DNA of 64,000 nucleotides from Thozetella sp. PMI_491 (lineage: Eukaryota > Ascomycota > Sordariomycetes > Chaetosphaeriales > Chaetosphaeriaceae): the NCBI GenBank assembly GCA_021432635.1, contig MU270067.1, positions 310,001-374,000 on the forward strand. Reading direction: 5' to 3'. Both the position numbers and the translations under genes were made by a program. The notes beneath the pieces were generated by a model. The model did no database searches and had not been told where the DNA came from. It worked only from the letters and a program-made list of their open reading frames with translations. Each line of letters opens with the position of its first letter. Position 1 is the stretch's first letter. Positions 35,658-47,700 of this stretch are shown here, piece by piece.

Positions 35658-36812
35658 CTACTCGTCAAATACGCTCAAGGGAAGCGAGCATGCTATGCCG
35701 TAATTGGGCATATCTACCACCTCGGCCATCTTGAGGGTCGCGCTCACAGATGCGAGCATGTAAGCCTCGACCCGGGTCAGACCCTTCTCTGCGACAAGCC
35801 AGTCGAGCAGCCCGCGGAGCGCCATGCGACTGGCCTCCCGGATGTTCTCGTGGATGCCGAGCGCCGCATACTCGCCTTTGTCGCTCGCGATCTCGGCCTC
35901 GATCTCGGCGCGCGTTCTCGGCGCCGTCGTATAGTGCGGACAAGCTAGCGCATAACCCTTGACTTCGCGGGTGGCCTTTTTCTCCACCGTCAGGCGGAGA
36001 CGCGCCTTCATCGGCGTCTCAATGGCGGTCCCGCACACTTCGCCGTCGCCCTGGGCAGCGTGGCCATCTCCAGCGCTGAGAAGCGCCCCGGGCACGTTTA
36101 CCGGCAGGTATAGCACGGAGCCGACCTGCGAGAGGTATCGACAATCCCTGTCCCATGCTCGAGTGTTAGTAATCTCCTAGAATGGATGTTTCTGTGGCCA
36201 CCCGGAGCCTGTCTCGGGAGCAGGCACTCAAATACTCTCGATATTCGACGAAGATGGCATAAGGGAGCACGGGGAGACCGACATATTTCCACCGGAGGCT
36301 GCATAGGGCGGAATTGTGGGTAGCTCTTCGGCGACGTTGGGGGCAACGCCGACGACGCCGAGGAACGGACGGATGGGAACCGTGATGCCGGGCTTGAACA
36401 CGGCACGACGGGGACCTCCCGGCCCCAGCGGCGGCAGGAGAGCGGCGTCGCTAAGATCCCAGATCTTGAGGTGCCCGGTGGGGAACTCGTCGGCAAGGAG
36501 GCCGAACTCCAGCGAGCTCGGGAACACGGCGGTCCAGCCGTAGTCGGCGTGTTTGAGCTCGAGGAACTCGACCTTGAGCACGTCGCCGGGCTCGGCCTCC
36601 TCAACGTAAACGGGCCCCACGGCCGGGTCAGCCACACTGAAATCCATGGCGGCGAGCGCAGTCGCCTCGTTATCGGGCCTTATCTGGTTGTTCCCGCCAT
36701 CGAGCAGGTCGAAGGAGACCTCGGAGCCGGAAGCGACCCGCAGGACGGGCGGGATCGACTGAGACCAGCGAAGGTGGGCGTGGGAGCTGTGGACATGGAA
36801 GGAATGCGACAT
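35658..36812 (-). CDS. fmdS: formamidase (FmdA/AmdA family)
   Basis: Hydrolyses formamide to formate and ammonia; fungal members supply nitrogen from amides. Exon 1 is 36812-36283, intron 36282-36148 (135 nt, branch TACTAAC, acceptor GACAG), exon 2 36147-35658, giving 339 residues. Splicing yields the conserved GGN-M-DCRYL junction followed by LPVNVPGALLS and GDGHAAQGDGEVCGTAIE, the metal-binding signature of the acetamidase/formamidase fold. The ADYGW and FKPGITVPIRPFLGVVGVAP segments are also conserved. The donor is GTCGGT, a weak site, but it restores the expected frame and residues. The gene diverges from the histidinol-phosphatase gene. The symbol follows Aspergillus fmdS and is assigned by family only. 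Confidence 0.9.
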
Positions 36813-37706
36813 GGGTGGCGGTTGGCGATAGCTTCGCCCTGGATTCTATGCCTAACTTGGGCTGGTGGACCGAGACGTCGTTTGCTTTACTCTCTTAGCT
36901 TGTTGTGTTAGTTGCCCTCCCAATTTGACATAGGCTGGTCAGCGTGTGCGACATTGATAGCCGCCCCCTTGATTCCGTATCTCGTGCCTGCCCGAATTGG
37001 GTCGGTTATCTTTGCTGGACGGAGCCCCCCCTCTTTTCTCCTCTTCTCGCCCGCCGCCGAACCGTCGGCGCCCGCGCTCCGCGGGGTCACCTCCGATTGC
37101 TGCCGCATGCACCTTACCTTGGCCGCCGCGGTTGGGAACGCTTATTTGTAGGCTGCGCACTGAGCGCCCCAAAAATTGAGCACTTAGTTTGGGCCACGGT
37201 CTCCCATTAGACGACGTCCATCGGATCGGACTGGTTTCTTTTGTCTAACGGGTTCTTTGGCAAAGACAGCCGGGATCCAAGGAGACGGTCTTACGCGCGG
37301 GCTCCGGCACCTAAGACTCAGAAACGGCGGCCGGACAAAAAAGGCGGTCAACCCAGATGAAAAAAAAAATAACAAGGAAAACGTGACGGAGCTTGGCCCG
37401 ACGATTTGCTCTGCTCAAGCTTAAAATCTGGGGTAGTTGCCGTGTAGGGTGTCATCGCCCTCGGTTTGCCTCTTTCCAGCAATTCCCCCATCGTCCTCTG
37501 CGCCAGCCTGCATGATAAATTCGCATCGGCAACCTCGGGCTAGCCGGAGCACATGCTTTTCCTCCTTGGCCGCGGCGTGAATAAGAACAAGCCAGAGTTA
37601 CGAGACGTCGCTCGGCATTCGCTTGGATAGACCTGGCGTGGCATACTCACTAGTCAAGGCGCACCCGAGCAGCGGGTCCTCCGACCAAATAGGCAGTTTG
37701 TAGGCC
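36813..37706. promoter_or_regulatory. divergent promoter: formamidase / histidinol-phosphatase
   Basis: This 0.9 kb lies between two outward-reading genes. It contains HGATAR (AreA/NIT-2 type) motifs at about 36955, 37006 and 37513, a number close to random expectation, and an A-rich run at about 37358-37370. No coding signal was seen. Confidence 0.55.
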
Positions 37707-38783
37707 ATGGCTTTCACGATGCATTCCCATTCGGGCCAGTTCTGTCCCGGCCACGCGAAGGACCAGCTCGAAGAGGTCATCCAGTACGCCATTAGCATTG
37801 GCTACAAGACCATGGGTCTGACGGAGCACATGCCCCGGACCGAGAAGCAAGATCTCTATCCCGAGGAGGTGAGCAATGCCGCACCCCCCTTTAGCCACCG
37901 TGGACTGAATCCCAACGCCTTTTCCTGCGTTGTCTGTCTTAGCTGGATGACCCAGACGCCTCCCTTGCTGTTCTCTTCCCCCGCCACGAAGCCTACCTGG
38001 CCGAGGCCCAGCGCCTCCAGGCCAAGTACGCCGGCGAGATTCACCTCCTGATCGGGTTCGAAGGCGAGTGGATTCGGCCCGCCTATGCGAGCCTGATCCA
38101 GGAGCTGGCCGCGCCTTCCTGCGTGGACTACTTCATCGGCTCCGTGCATCACGCGGGCGGCATCCCCATCGACTTTGACAAGGCCATGTATGCGCAGGCA
38201 AGGGAGGCCTGCGGAGGTACCGAGGAGAAGATGTATGCGAGCTACTACGACGAGCAGTTCGAGCTCCTCCAGGCCCTGAAGCCCCGAGTGGTTGGCCATT
38301 TTGATCTCATCCGCCTCATGAGCGACGATCCCGCACGCAAGCTCCAGGGATGGGGCGATGGGGCTGTGTGGTCCAAGGTTGTGAGGAACCTCGAGTTTGT
38401 TGCTAGCTACGGCGGCTGGCTCGAGTGCAACACGAGTGCCTTGAGGAAGGGCTTGAGCGAGCCGTACCCCTCGGTCGAGATCGGTGAGGTATGTGCTTCT
38501 CCCCTGGAAGACGTACCCTGTCATAACTTGTCGGGCCCTAACCGCATAGTAGCACTGGCTCAAGGTCGGGGGCAAGTTCACTTTCTCGGATGACAGCCAT
38601 GGTATCGCACAGATCGCTACCAACTACCATCGCGGCCTGGACTATCTCGGAAAACTCGGCGTGAAGGATGTTTGGACGCTAGAAAGAGCCCCCAATCCGG
38701 ACGTGTCGCAGGGTGTGAAGTCGGGGCTGGTCGAGCGAAGTGTAACGCTGGCGGACTTTCGGGGAAGCTTGAAGCTACCGTAG
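37707..38783 (+). CDS. his2: histidinol-phosphatase (PHP family)
   Basis: Dephosphorylates L-histidinol phosphate to histidinol in histidine biosynthesis (yeast HIS2 type). Three exons: 37707-37868, 37943-38488 and 38553-38783; introns of 74 and 64 nt, both phase 0; 312 residues. Metal-binding PHP motifs appear in order: HSHSGQ near residue 6, GLTEHMP near residue 37, GFEGEW in exon 2, SVHHAGG, GHFDLIR and SDDSHG in exon 3. Length and motif order match fungal HIS2. The gene is single-function and is head-to-head with the formamidase gene. Confidence 0.93.
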
Positions 38784-41700
38784 ACTTTGAAGAGATATAA
38801 AGGGGGGGATAAACACCATGGCTCACGCAAATAGACATACTATACGAATAGAAAGCTTAGATTTGCATATTGAAGCTGGCTGTCATTGTCTAGGCCAGGC
38901 TTTTCGTCAGCGGCAGGTTGGTTGGAGCACTAGAGATGCCTAGGGTGTGATAAGCAGCAAGACTGAGCCCAAAAGTAGGGGGGCGGGGTTTCTAGGGGGT
39001 CACCATGGCTAGAATAGATGAACCAACTACCTTTGTATTGGATGTTCTTGCCCCGGTGTAGAGTTTCCACGAAAGTTTCCCAGATAGTCCCCATCAGGAG
39101 GATAGAGTCCACCCTAGGGATGTAGGAGACGCGAATATAGAGACCTTGCGGTTCCGAGCTGCTCCAAATATATCCCAGTTGAAGAGTGAAAGAACGTGGC
39201 GTGAAATGGGGCTTCTTAGCGGTGCCATCTGGATCGCCACTCTTCTCATCGAGGCCCACGAAGTTGCTGTCTAATGTCATCACCCCAGGTTGGCTATGGC
39301 TGGACCGGTTCTAGTGACTCGTCGCTGTTTGTTACCGGGAGAGTCGTTCCCCTGCGATTCCGTAGGCAGTATATCTCTGCCAGATCCGACCAACAACTCG
39401 AGTGACGTGCTTCGAGGCTAGATCTCCCATACTCTCTTGTCTTCTCACAAGCACTTCAGCATCAATGCTTGTTGACGACAGCCCAAATCATGTCTGATAT
39501 GCCAATGGAGCTGGTAACATTCCAGGAGGTAGTCGTCGAGGATATCCGAGTCGGAGAACAGACGGTCACATAGCCTCGACAAGGTGTCATCCAGGTAATG
39601 GAAGGCGGTGAAATGCTTGTTGTTGTCGTCTCAACTGGTGATGCATGTCATGCCAGAGTTTTCTCTGGGCGGCGACCACGCCCTAGGTGACATAGCCCAT
39701 CCTCTAGATATCCTCCTCGGGCATCGAGTGGCGGTGATAGCTAGTTCATCGATCTGTGTCGTATCCTCGACAATCAATCGTTCTGGCCTTGTTCGGTCGG
39801 CAAGCCCAACGGATATCGCGGCCTTGCTGCCCACAGTTGTAGATACGCACACTTACGGAGCACAGGAGGTGATTTCTACAGCGCAATCTTATATCCCTCA
39901 CCCTCGGGGTTCCTACGAGCAAAGACATGACGTTCAGCGCGGCTGCTATTCAGGATTTTTCACACCAACTGAGGCTAAGCAATCAAGGCCAGACATAGCC
40001 GCATCCTCAACACGGTTTAGCCAAATCGCGGTGTGGCCAACCGCGTCGTGAGGCTCGAATAAAGGCACCTCTAGCAGAGCCTCAATCCATTTCAGGCACG
40101 AGGCTATGAGCCAGCCCCTCCACAGCCGCCGTCTCGGGAGTCGAGAGAGGGCCGACATAAAGCGAGCAAAGATACATAGCCAAATACTACAGCCTACACC
40201 AGGCCACCTCCGACCTTCTCTCTCTCAGACGTGAGGCCAGTCTCACGCGGCAGCGTCAGCGCCTGATAGAACGCGTCACTGTCGCCTACTCGCCCCACAA
40301 CCTGTTTGAGCATGAGCAAGGCTAAACGGGACACGCTACGAAGACGTGAAGGCGGCAACGGGGAGCTACAGCATGGGGGGACGGCTGACCCAGCCAGCTG
40401 ACCTGGAGCACAGAGGACGGGCAAGCATAAGGACAAGAGCCATCTCGGATGGCGGAAGCATTCTCGAACATCTTCGAAGCCCCTCGAACATGGCATCACC
40501 ATGGATCGCAAGATTACGAAGTACCGGCCATCGATCTCGCTTGTTCATCATCATCGATCTCGCATCTCGCAGGCCCCCTCGCAGGAGGCCTTGTCCCTGT
40601 CTCTGCACCTGTGCTCCTCTGCATCGTGCATTGCCGTCGGTGCTCCCGGCCTCTTCCTTGACCTGCAGGTCCGCCGTGAGTAACAGGCTGTCGCAACAGG
40701 GGTGTTCCCGGTCGTTGCGTCGCCTCTGCAAGGACGCCGGCTGGCGGTTCTGCCCTCGCGCCGGTGTGATTCGCCTTCGGACGGCGTGAGGGAGGGTAGG
40801 AGATGTGCGCGAGAAGGAGGGTGGAGGCACGAGATGCAAGGCGATGCAGCGATCCTCAAACCTGTGCGACAGCTTGAGGCGCCCACATGTGGGGAGGCAG
40901 CATGATGGACTGGGCTAGAGACGGATCAGATCCGACGGGGGTTGCACCTACGAGCTGCACGAGCCCATGTTGACATGCTTCCCCGGGAGGTACCTCAGCG
41001 CCGTAAGGTGGCGAGCATGAAGGAAAGGCCCGCCCACTTCTGCTACCACCGCAGCCAACGGTGGGTGTGGATGGTGCATGTCCCAAGCTCGTGGTGCCGG
41101 GATGTGGTCGGATGGAAGCGATTGGGCCGGTCTTCGACCACCTCAAACACAGATCTGGTCTGGAGATACCGCACAGCGGCTCCCTTGGAACGATTCCAGA
41201 GGTTAGCCCGATTTAGCAGCCGCGAATGCTAAACCGACTCGAGGCTTCTCGCGCCAACCCGTGCCACTGCCGTAGAGGCATCTGAACGAAAGAAATCGCC
41301 ACAGCAGAGGCTAGCGGGATATTCACGAGTCGGCAGAGGGAGCAGACGGCAGGGGCTCGAAGAGGAGGGCCCACGGCCTCTGCGGGGACTTGTAGCGAGG
41401 CTCGAGAAACAAGGGGAACGGCACGTCGACAGCATCTGGAACCATGGTGTGGCCGCTCCACGTGTCGACGAGCGAGGGCCACGCTGGCGACGCTTACCTG
41501 CCACCCCGGACAGCAGCAGCCAGCGGGAGATCTCGCAGCGTCGAGCATGCCTTTGCGCGCGCTCCGATATGCAGAGGCGGCTAGCGTGTCATAGCGGGCA
41601 CGGCGCAGGTTATTTTTTGCTCTCGAGAGGCGTGGCCGGAGGGACCGCCTCCATCCTTTGTTTTTCGATGGATGCGGTAAGCTTCTAGAAAGCAGGGAAG

Positions 41701-44700
41701 GCCAAGGACCAATGGGCGGCGAAGATAGCAGCAATTCCTCATGCGCCGGTAGGCAGGTGCCCGGCGGGCAGCATCGTGGAATTACGGGAATGGTCTGATG
41801 GAGAGAGCCGTGGGCGTTGAAACAACGGCGGCCCATGGTTCTGTCGGCTTATCATGCATGGGTCCAGCAGGCTGAAAAAACATCAGACGAAGCCGAGTAT
41901 GGGGCAAGATAGACCAGACGGCGCAAGGAAAGTGCCTGGCCACCCTGGAAGTGATGGGCGTTTGATCAACGGAACGATTAGATGACGTTATTCACACCTG
42001 GGGTTTTGCGGGGATACCCTTGCTTCCCGTCGACCAGATGGTCATTGCTTTCCCGCCTTTCAGGGGTGCCTTGGGTTGGATGCCCTCTGGCCGCCAGCTG
42101 CAGCTGCAGCCACACAGGCCCATTCAAAACATGTATTGTGTCAGTTCATTCCGCCTTCTGCTGCCAGCGCGGGCGGCCACCGTCTAGCAATGACGGGCAG
42201 CAGCGTTCCGGCGGCCAGCCGAATGGCACAGGCGGGCTTCATGCCTCTGGCATGCGGCCCTGAGCAGGATCCCGGTGCTGAGGCGGGCGCAGGGCAGAGA
42301 GCAGAGCAGCGCATCGTAGTGCAGCCAGCCCAGAGGAATCCGTCTGGCACCCAAGCAGCTGCAGGGACGATAACAACCCCTTCCCACGCCGACGCATGTA
42401 TGCAGAGCGGCCGACATGTCGGCAGGCCTGGCCGAAGCCTGTAGACAGACCATCCCAGTGTTCGCGATGCTGGCTTGCCACCGGTCTGCTGCCTTCGTGC
42501 CCCCATGCTCTAGGAACGGCGCCCACTCAACCACAGAAGGGGGGCGGGGAGCCGGAGCGACCGTCCTGCTATGGCCGTCTCGATATTAGACGGCGTATCC
42601 GTGGTACGACCTTTTTTTTTAAAACTTCACCTGTCGTCGGACGGACGGGACTTCCACGCGTGGAAAGTGAGAGAGCGCAGCGCCGCGCTAGACCAGCTGC
42701 GCTGTTCTGTGGATGTGGCTGGCGATCAAGGGACTTGTTCTCGGAATCAAAGTACCTGAAGAGGTGGGCGCTTGGGGGTGTGCAATGAGCTGCGCCGCCT
42801 CCCCTCCCCTCCCCCCCTCGTCTCCCCCGCGTTGTTTTTTGCTTGGGCCAGGCCAAATCTAAGTTGCAACCCCCGCAAAGTCCCCCTCAAACTTGGCCCA
42901 GATCCGAGTGATCTGACAAGTGCCGGGCAACCCCGGCCGGATGGTACCCGAGACGGTGAGTTTGCCGCATTAAGCATGACCAGCCGGTGTCCCCTCCTTG
43001 AGGGGACGTTCAAGAAATCAGGGTCGCGGATCAAATTATGGCCGCCTCTGCCTTGGACCTGTTGCCAGCCAGCCTTTGGACTGCATTGTCGTCCTTCACC
43101 CATAGTTATGAAAAGGCACCGGCTTTGACGCTCACTGGTTCATCAGCATGCCAAGGAAACCCGGGTACCCCTGTTTTTACGGTTGGCAAACTCCTTCTAG
43201 AAGCCGTCTCGAAGCTTGGATGGAAGGTGCCGGTCTTGTCTCGACCGTACACAGCTAACCAAGTGCTGACCGTTCTTGGATCACCTTGATGTTCGCCAAA
43301 AACTCTTGTCCCTGAGGCATCAGGTCCCGGCGAGGGCTAGGGCCTAGGCACTCCCATCTACCGATGACCTCGTGGCAAGGGGGCGTGTTCCCCATCCGTG
43401 CGATACGGCGCATTCTATTTCGAAGCTGCATTCGAGTCTCAATAAGGCATGAGGTGGAATGTCGCGTCTCTCAGTATCTTCAGCGCTGATATTGGCATAT
43501 TAATTAACAGTAATGAAGCTCCCCTCCTCCTCTGTTTGGCGAAATAGCTTGCCCTCCACAGACAAGGCAGACGATGGGCCAAACCGCGCTGAGCACGACA
43601 GCGTCTGCCTATTGGTCGCTGGCGTCGGACCCCGGTCAACATGTAGCCACCGTTAAGCTCTGACTACTGATCTGATATGCGTACCTGAACCTGGGCCCGG
43701 ATTGGCGCAAGGTGGGAGGATTCGGGGTCCAAACACACCCCAACCACCACATGCGCGGCTGCACGTGGTTTAATATAGGCATCATTCCATTCTTCCGACG
43801 CGATCGCCACAGCCGTGCTACCACCTGGAAAGCCCAGGCTCGTCCGGTCGTTCAGCAGTCTTGTCATGTGAGACTCGCAGTCCGCGGCAGGCACTGACCC
43901 CCCTGGGTTGGAGATAGATGAGCATTCTATTGCGGTTGTCACCGAGAGCAGCTGGCATCTCGTGCACACCAGCTGACCAGGTTTGGCACCCCACCGTACC
44001 TGCTTGATACCTGCATGTCGGGGAACAGTCCCGGCCGGTGCCACGTCCAGCGATCGCCTCTACCGCGCCGTGAATGTATGCACGGTGGACTGCAACCTAG
44101 CATGCCCGGAATCGAATGGCGACGGGTGGGCGGAATGGCTGCTTAACCCACGATCGCGCTAGGCACTCGTCATGTACATGGGGCGGCGAAAGGCTGGCAC
44201 TGGCCACAACCAGCCGGCTTGCCTCTCCGGCGTAGCCTTGGGGTGCCGTATGACGTTGGTGGGCATCATGCTGCCTGCCCCGGCACAGCACAAGATGCGC
44301 AAACCCAGCGATGCCTGCGATGATGCTGCGACCAAACCCCTGAGAGGCCACGAGGTGATCCTAGCGTCTTCGCCCCTTCCCCGAAAAGGTGTGTGCTGGA
44401 AAGACGGGCCCCCAGCCGCACCCTCTCGCGGGGCGCATTAACGACTAATATATTCCGCCGGGACCGATACAAGTTGTGGTATCCGAAGGCAGACAACTGG
44501 CTCGCTTTGCCACAGCTGGACGAATGGGCGGCGACCTAATATAAAATCGTAAATTGAGCGACGGTGGTGAATTGCAGAGCTCACAGCGAACCCAAATGTA
44601 CGAGCAGGGAGGGCCTGTTCGCCTTCGAAAATTCACGGCGACCAGACACGGCAGTGAGGGGGGAGAGGCATCCTGCGTCGCCTCGCTACCAAACAAGGCA

Positions 44701-47700
44701 GGAGGTAAGTTCTTTGGCCCTCGGAGAGATAGCTACGGAGGTGGAATGACGCTGACGCAGGGGCGAACAGTCTGCGAGAAGCGAGGGCGGCTCACAATCG
44801 TGTTTGTTCGCCTCTGTCCCCAGATCCTGGTAGCTTCGTGGCTATTGCTTCCACCTGATTCTAGGCTGAAGTCTTCTGTAGCGGGAGTCGGTTTCACACT
44901 GTCATGGAATGCGGCTGGCGGCCATGAAACATGAAACAACGATAAGAGGACGAGGCAGTTGCCCTTACCGGAGGCTTAACCTGCCACCACCACGGGCTGC
45001 TTTGCCACGTGGGGCGGACGGTAGAATGGAACTGCCGGACGAGGTGCCCGGGAGAGTGCCGAAGGGATCCAGGACCAGCCGGTGTAACGTCGTGAAAAGA
45101 AAGGGAAAAAAACCGAATTGTTGGATTCGGTGGTGGCGGGGAGGGGTATGCGGTGACAGCATCGCCTGTGTGACCTACAAGGCTTCCAAATTGGTCGAGG
45201 GGCATATTTGTCTTGGCCGGGCTGAGCTGTGCCATACGACTGCTGACCTGCTCCGTCGAGTCGAGGGGCGTGTCTAGGCCCAGCCCCCTTGCACGAGGGT
45301 GTAGTCGGTCATCAGCGAGACGATCGAGGCCGACGCTCCATGCCCGTCTGGCAGATGCAGGACAGTGTGTGGCGGCCTGATTGGTTCACGGGTGCTTCGG
45401 ACCAGTCGGTACCAGGCCTAGCTATAGCTAAGGCGAATAAGGGTCCTGGGGTCGAGTCGATCTGAGGGTGTGTAAATCGGGGGGATCTGTTGTGTGGAGT
45501 TTCGGACCGCCGGCCGTTCAGGGATCTCGCGCCATAGTGACAGGGATGCTAGCGCGCCAACATCCCTGCGACTGTGAGCTTATTCCACATCTAGCAGGGC
45601 ACGTCAAGCAGGGTTAGTAGATGGAGCCTTCCCATTCAAGGCTGAGGGGAATGGTGGTTGGACAGCACATGTTACGCGAGCATCTCTAACCCTTGACGGC
45701 ATACGAGCTCGAGCTCGCCGTGAGCCCACTGAGTCCTTCAACCATCCTGGGATAGCTACGGTCCGGGGCCTGGACGGCGCGGAGATGTATGCATTGGGGG
45801 CAACAGGAAGTTCATCCCGGCGGAGAAGCTCCTGGAGCTGCACGATGGTCGGTGCTTCTTGCATGGCCCCATTCTTGTTGGCGAGGTGGGTTGGAGGGTT
45901 CGGAGAGCATGCTGTGACACCGAGTACTATCGAGGAGACGCCATTCTGGAAACGAGAGCGGCAATTGTAAAAAATAAAAAAGAAGGGGGGAAGGAGAAAA
46001 TGTAAGAAAGAGGGGACGGGTACGTCCCGTACCCTGGGCCTCCGAAATCCCCGCAGGTCGGAGGAAAATAGTTCTCCGATATGGCTTGGAGACGAGAAGC
46101 TACTGGGCGTCAAGCGCCAAGACATCCAAACCCGAGTGAGGAGCTGGGTTTCTGCGGATGTCCCCAAGGAGGACCGGTGAGTGAGGCCAAACTCCAGGTT
46201 CGCACCTCATTCCATTCAGGTACGGAAGGAACGGCATTGGATGCGGGTTGTTGTCTGCGGGCGTGCGGGAAGTGGGAGAGAGGCTGGGGTCCCGCGGAAG
46301 GAGACGAGGACGGTTTCCAGTTCGTCCCGCACAGGTGCTATACAGCATCTGCAAGTCTCGGCCGCACAGATGAAAGAAGAGAGAAGATGCGGCACTTGTA
46401 ATAGGTAGATGTGTTTGCTGTCGCATCACTCCAGTCAGGGGCTCCAGGAGGGCGGCCACGGGAGGTGGCTGGCCTTTGCCTCTCTCTCCTTCAAGGTGAG
46501 AGAGCAAGCAGCTAGCTAAGGGAATCGATCGAATAGTTAGAGCCGGATTTCTACCATGCTTAGGTCATCATCCCCTTGTTTCTTTCCCCTGCGGCATTTC
46601 CAAACGGTTCTCTGATTTTTGCCGATGTGCTTCATGGTGATTTGATGTGCCCCGTGCGACCTTCATGCAGTCTCTACTCTATGTGAAAAAAAAAACAAAA
46701 TAAAAAAAACAAGAAGAGAAAATCGCTCTCTGATGGGCAGGAGGCTCTCATGGACGGAGAATCGCGCAGTCCAAGTGCGAAAAAAAGGCCGAAGTTGGGG
46801 CGCTCGATTGCAACTGCCATCTTGGGAGCTTCCAGTCGGCCGGCCCTATAGAAATCGCCGGAGCTGCCCGTTGGACACCTACGATGACGCCTCAATATCG
46901 CTGCTGTCGCCGAGGGCTGGCCACGCATTGATTTTGGTCCCAGCTAGGAAGTATAGGTGCAGGTCTATAGCTGGCTCTGGCCAGCCCACACCCATTTGCC
47001 CTCGGAGGGTGTTTTCGCATGTTTTTGGTACTTTCGTTTCGTACACGCCGACCTTTGATTGAGTGGTTCGTGCTCCTTTTGTGATTTCGGCCCTTATTGC
47101 TTCTGTTATGCCTCCCTAAGGTGTTGCCCTGGCCGTATGGTGGCCACGAGGACGGAGCGAGGTGCACGACATGGCACCATTGCTTGAGGAAACAGGTCGT
47201 GATGCGTAAATTAAGACGGCATATCGTGCTAGAGCATACGGGCCCGCCCCTCAAAGCACGCTCGACCGAATGTGTGGGTGCCAAGAAGCGATTTGATGAA
47301 CAAACGTACGTCCACTCGACGCGAGAGGGGCGGCATCGCGATCCAGACATCTGGTGCTGGACCGGCCTGCTCTTCAACCTGCTGGGGGACACTATCAAGT
47401 GGATTTGGTCGCTGCAAATTTGCAATGCACCAGATATTAACTTGCCATCGGCGACACTTTGCTCTTGGAAGGTTCAGCTTCAAATGGGAGTGGCTCGCGA
47501 GCACCTCCGCCTCTAAACGAGGTTGCAGATGCATCCACGAGCAGAAGCAGCGCCACGGCATATGCTCTTCTGTTGTTGTTCAGGGGGGACGCGGGCGCCC
47601 CCGTAGTCTCGACACGGCGGGGGGCCTGTCACCCGACCACGCGCATCAATTATTCATAGTTGTATCGCAGACGAGGCAAGGGAGGGGTCGGAAGCTGTAG

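Noticed and set aside
36813-37706. Three HGATAR motifs as AreA/NIT-2 sites in the divergent promoter
   Set aside because: About two to three are expected by chance in 0.9 kb on both strands, so the count is no evidence of regulation.
41213-41836. 207-codon frame on the minus strand in the gene-free region
   Set aside because: Arg/Pro/Ser/Cys-rich with overlapping frames of similar length on both strands, as expected from GC-rich noncoding DNA.
46683-46713. A-rich run as the poly(A) tail of a retroelement
   Set aside because: No target-site duplication, reverse transcriptase or SINE-like body was recognised next to it.
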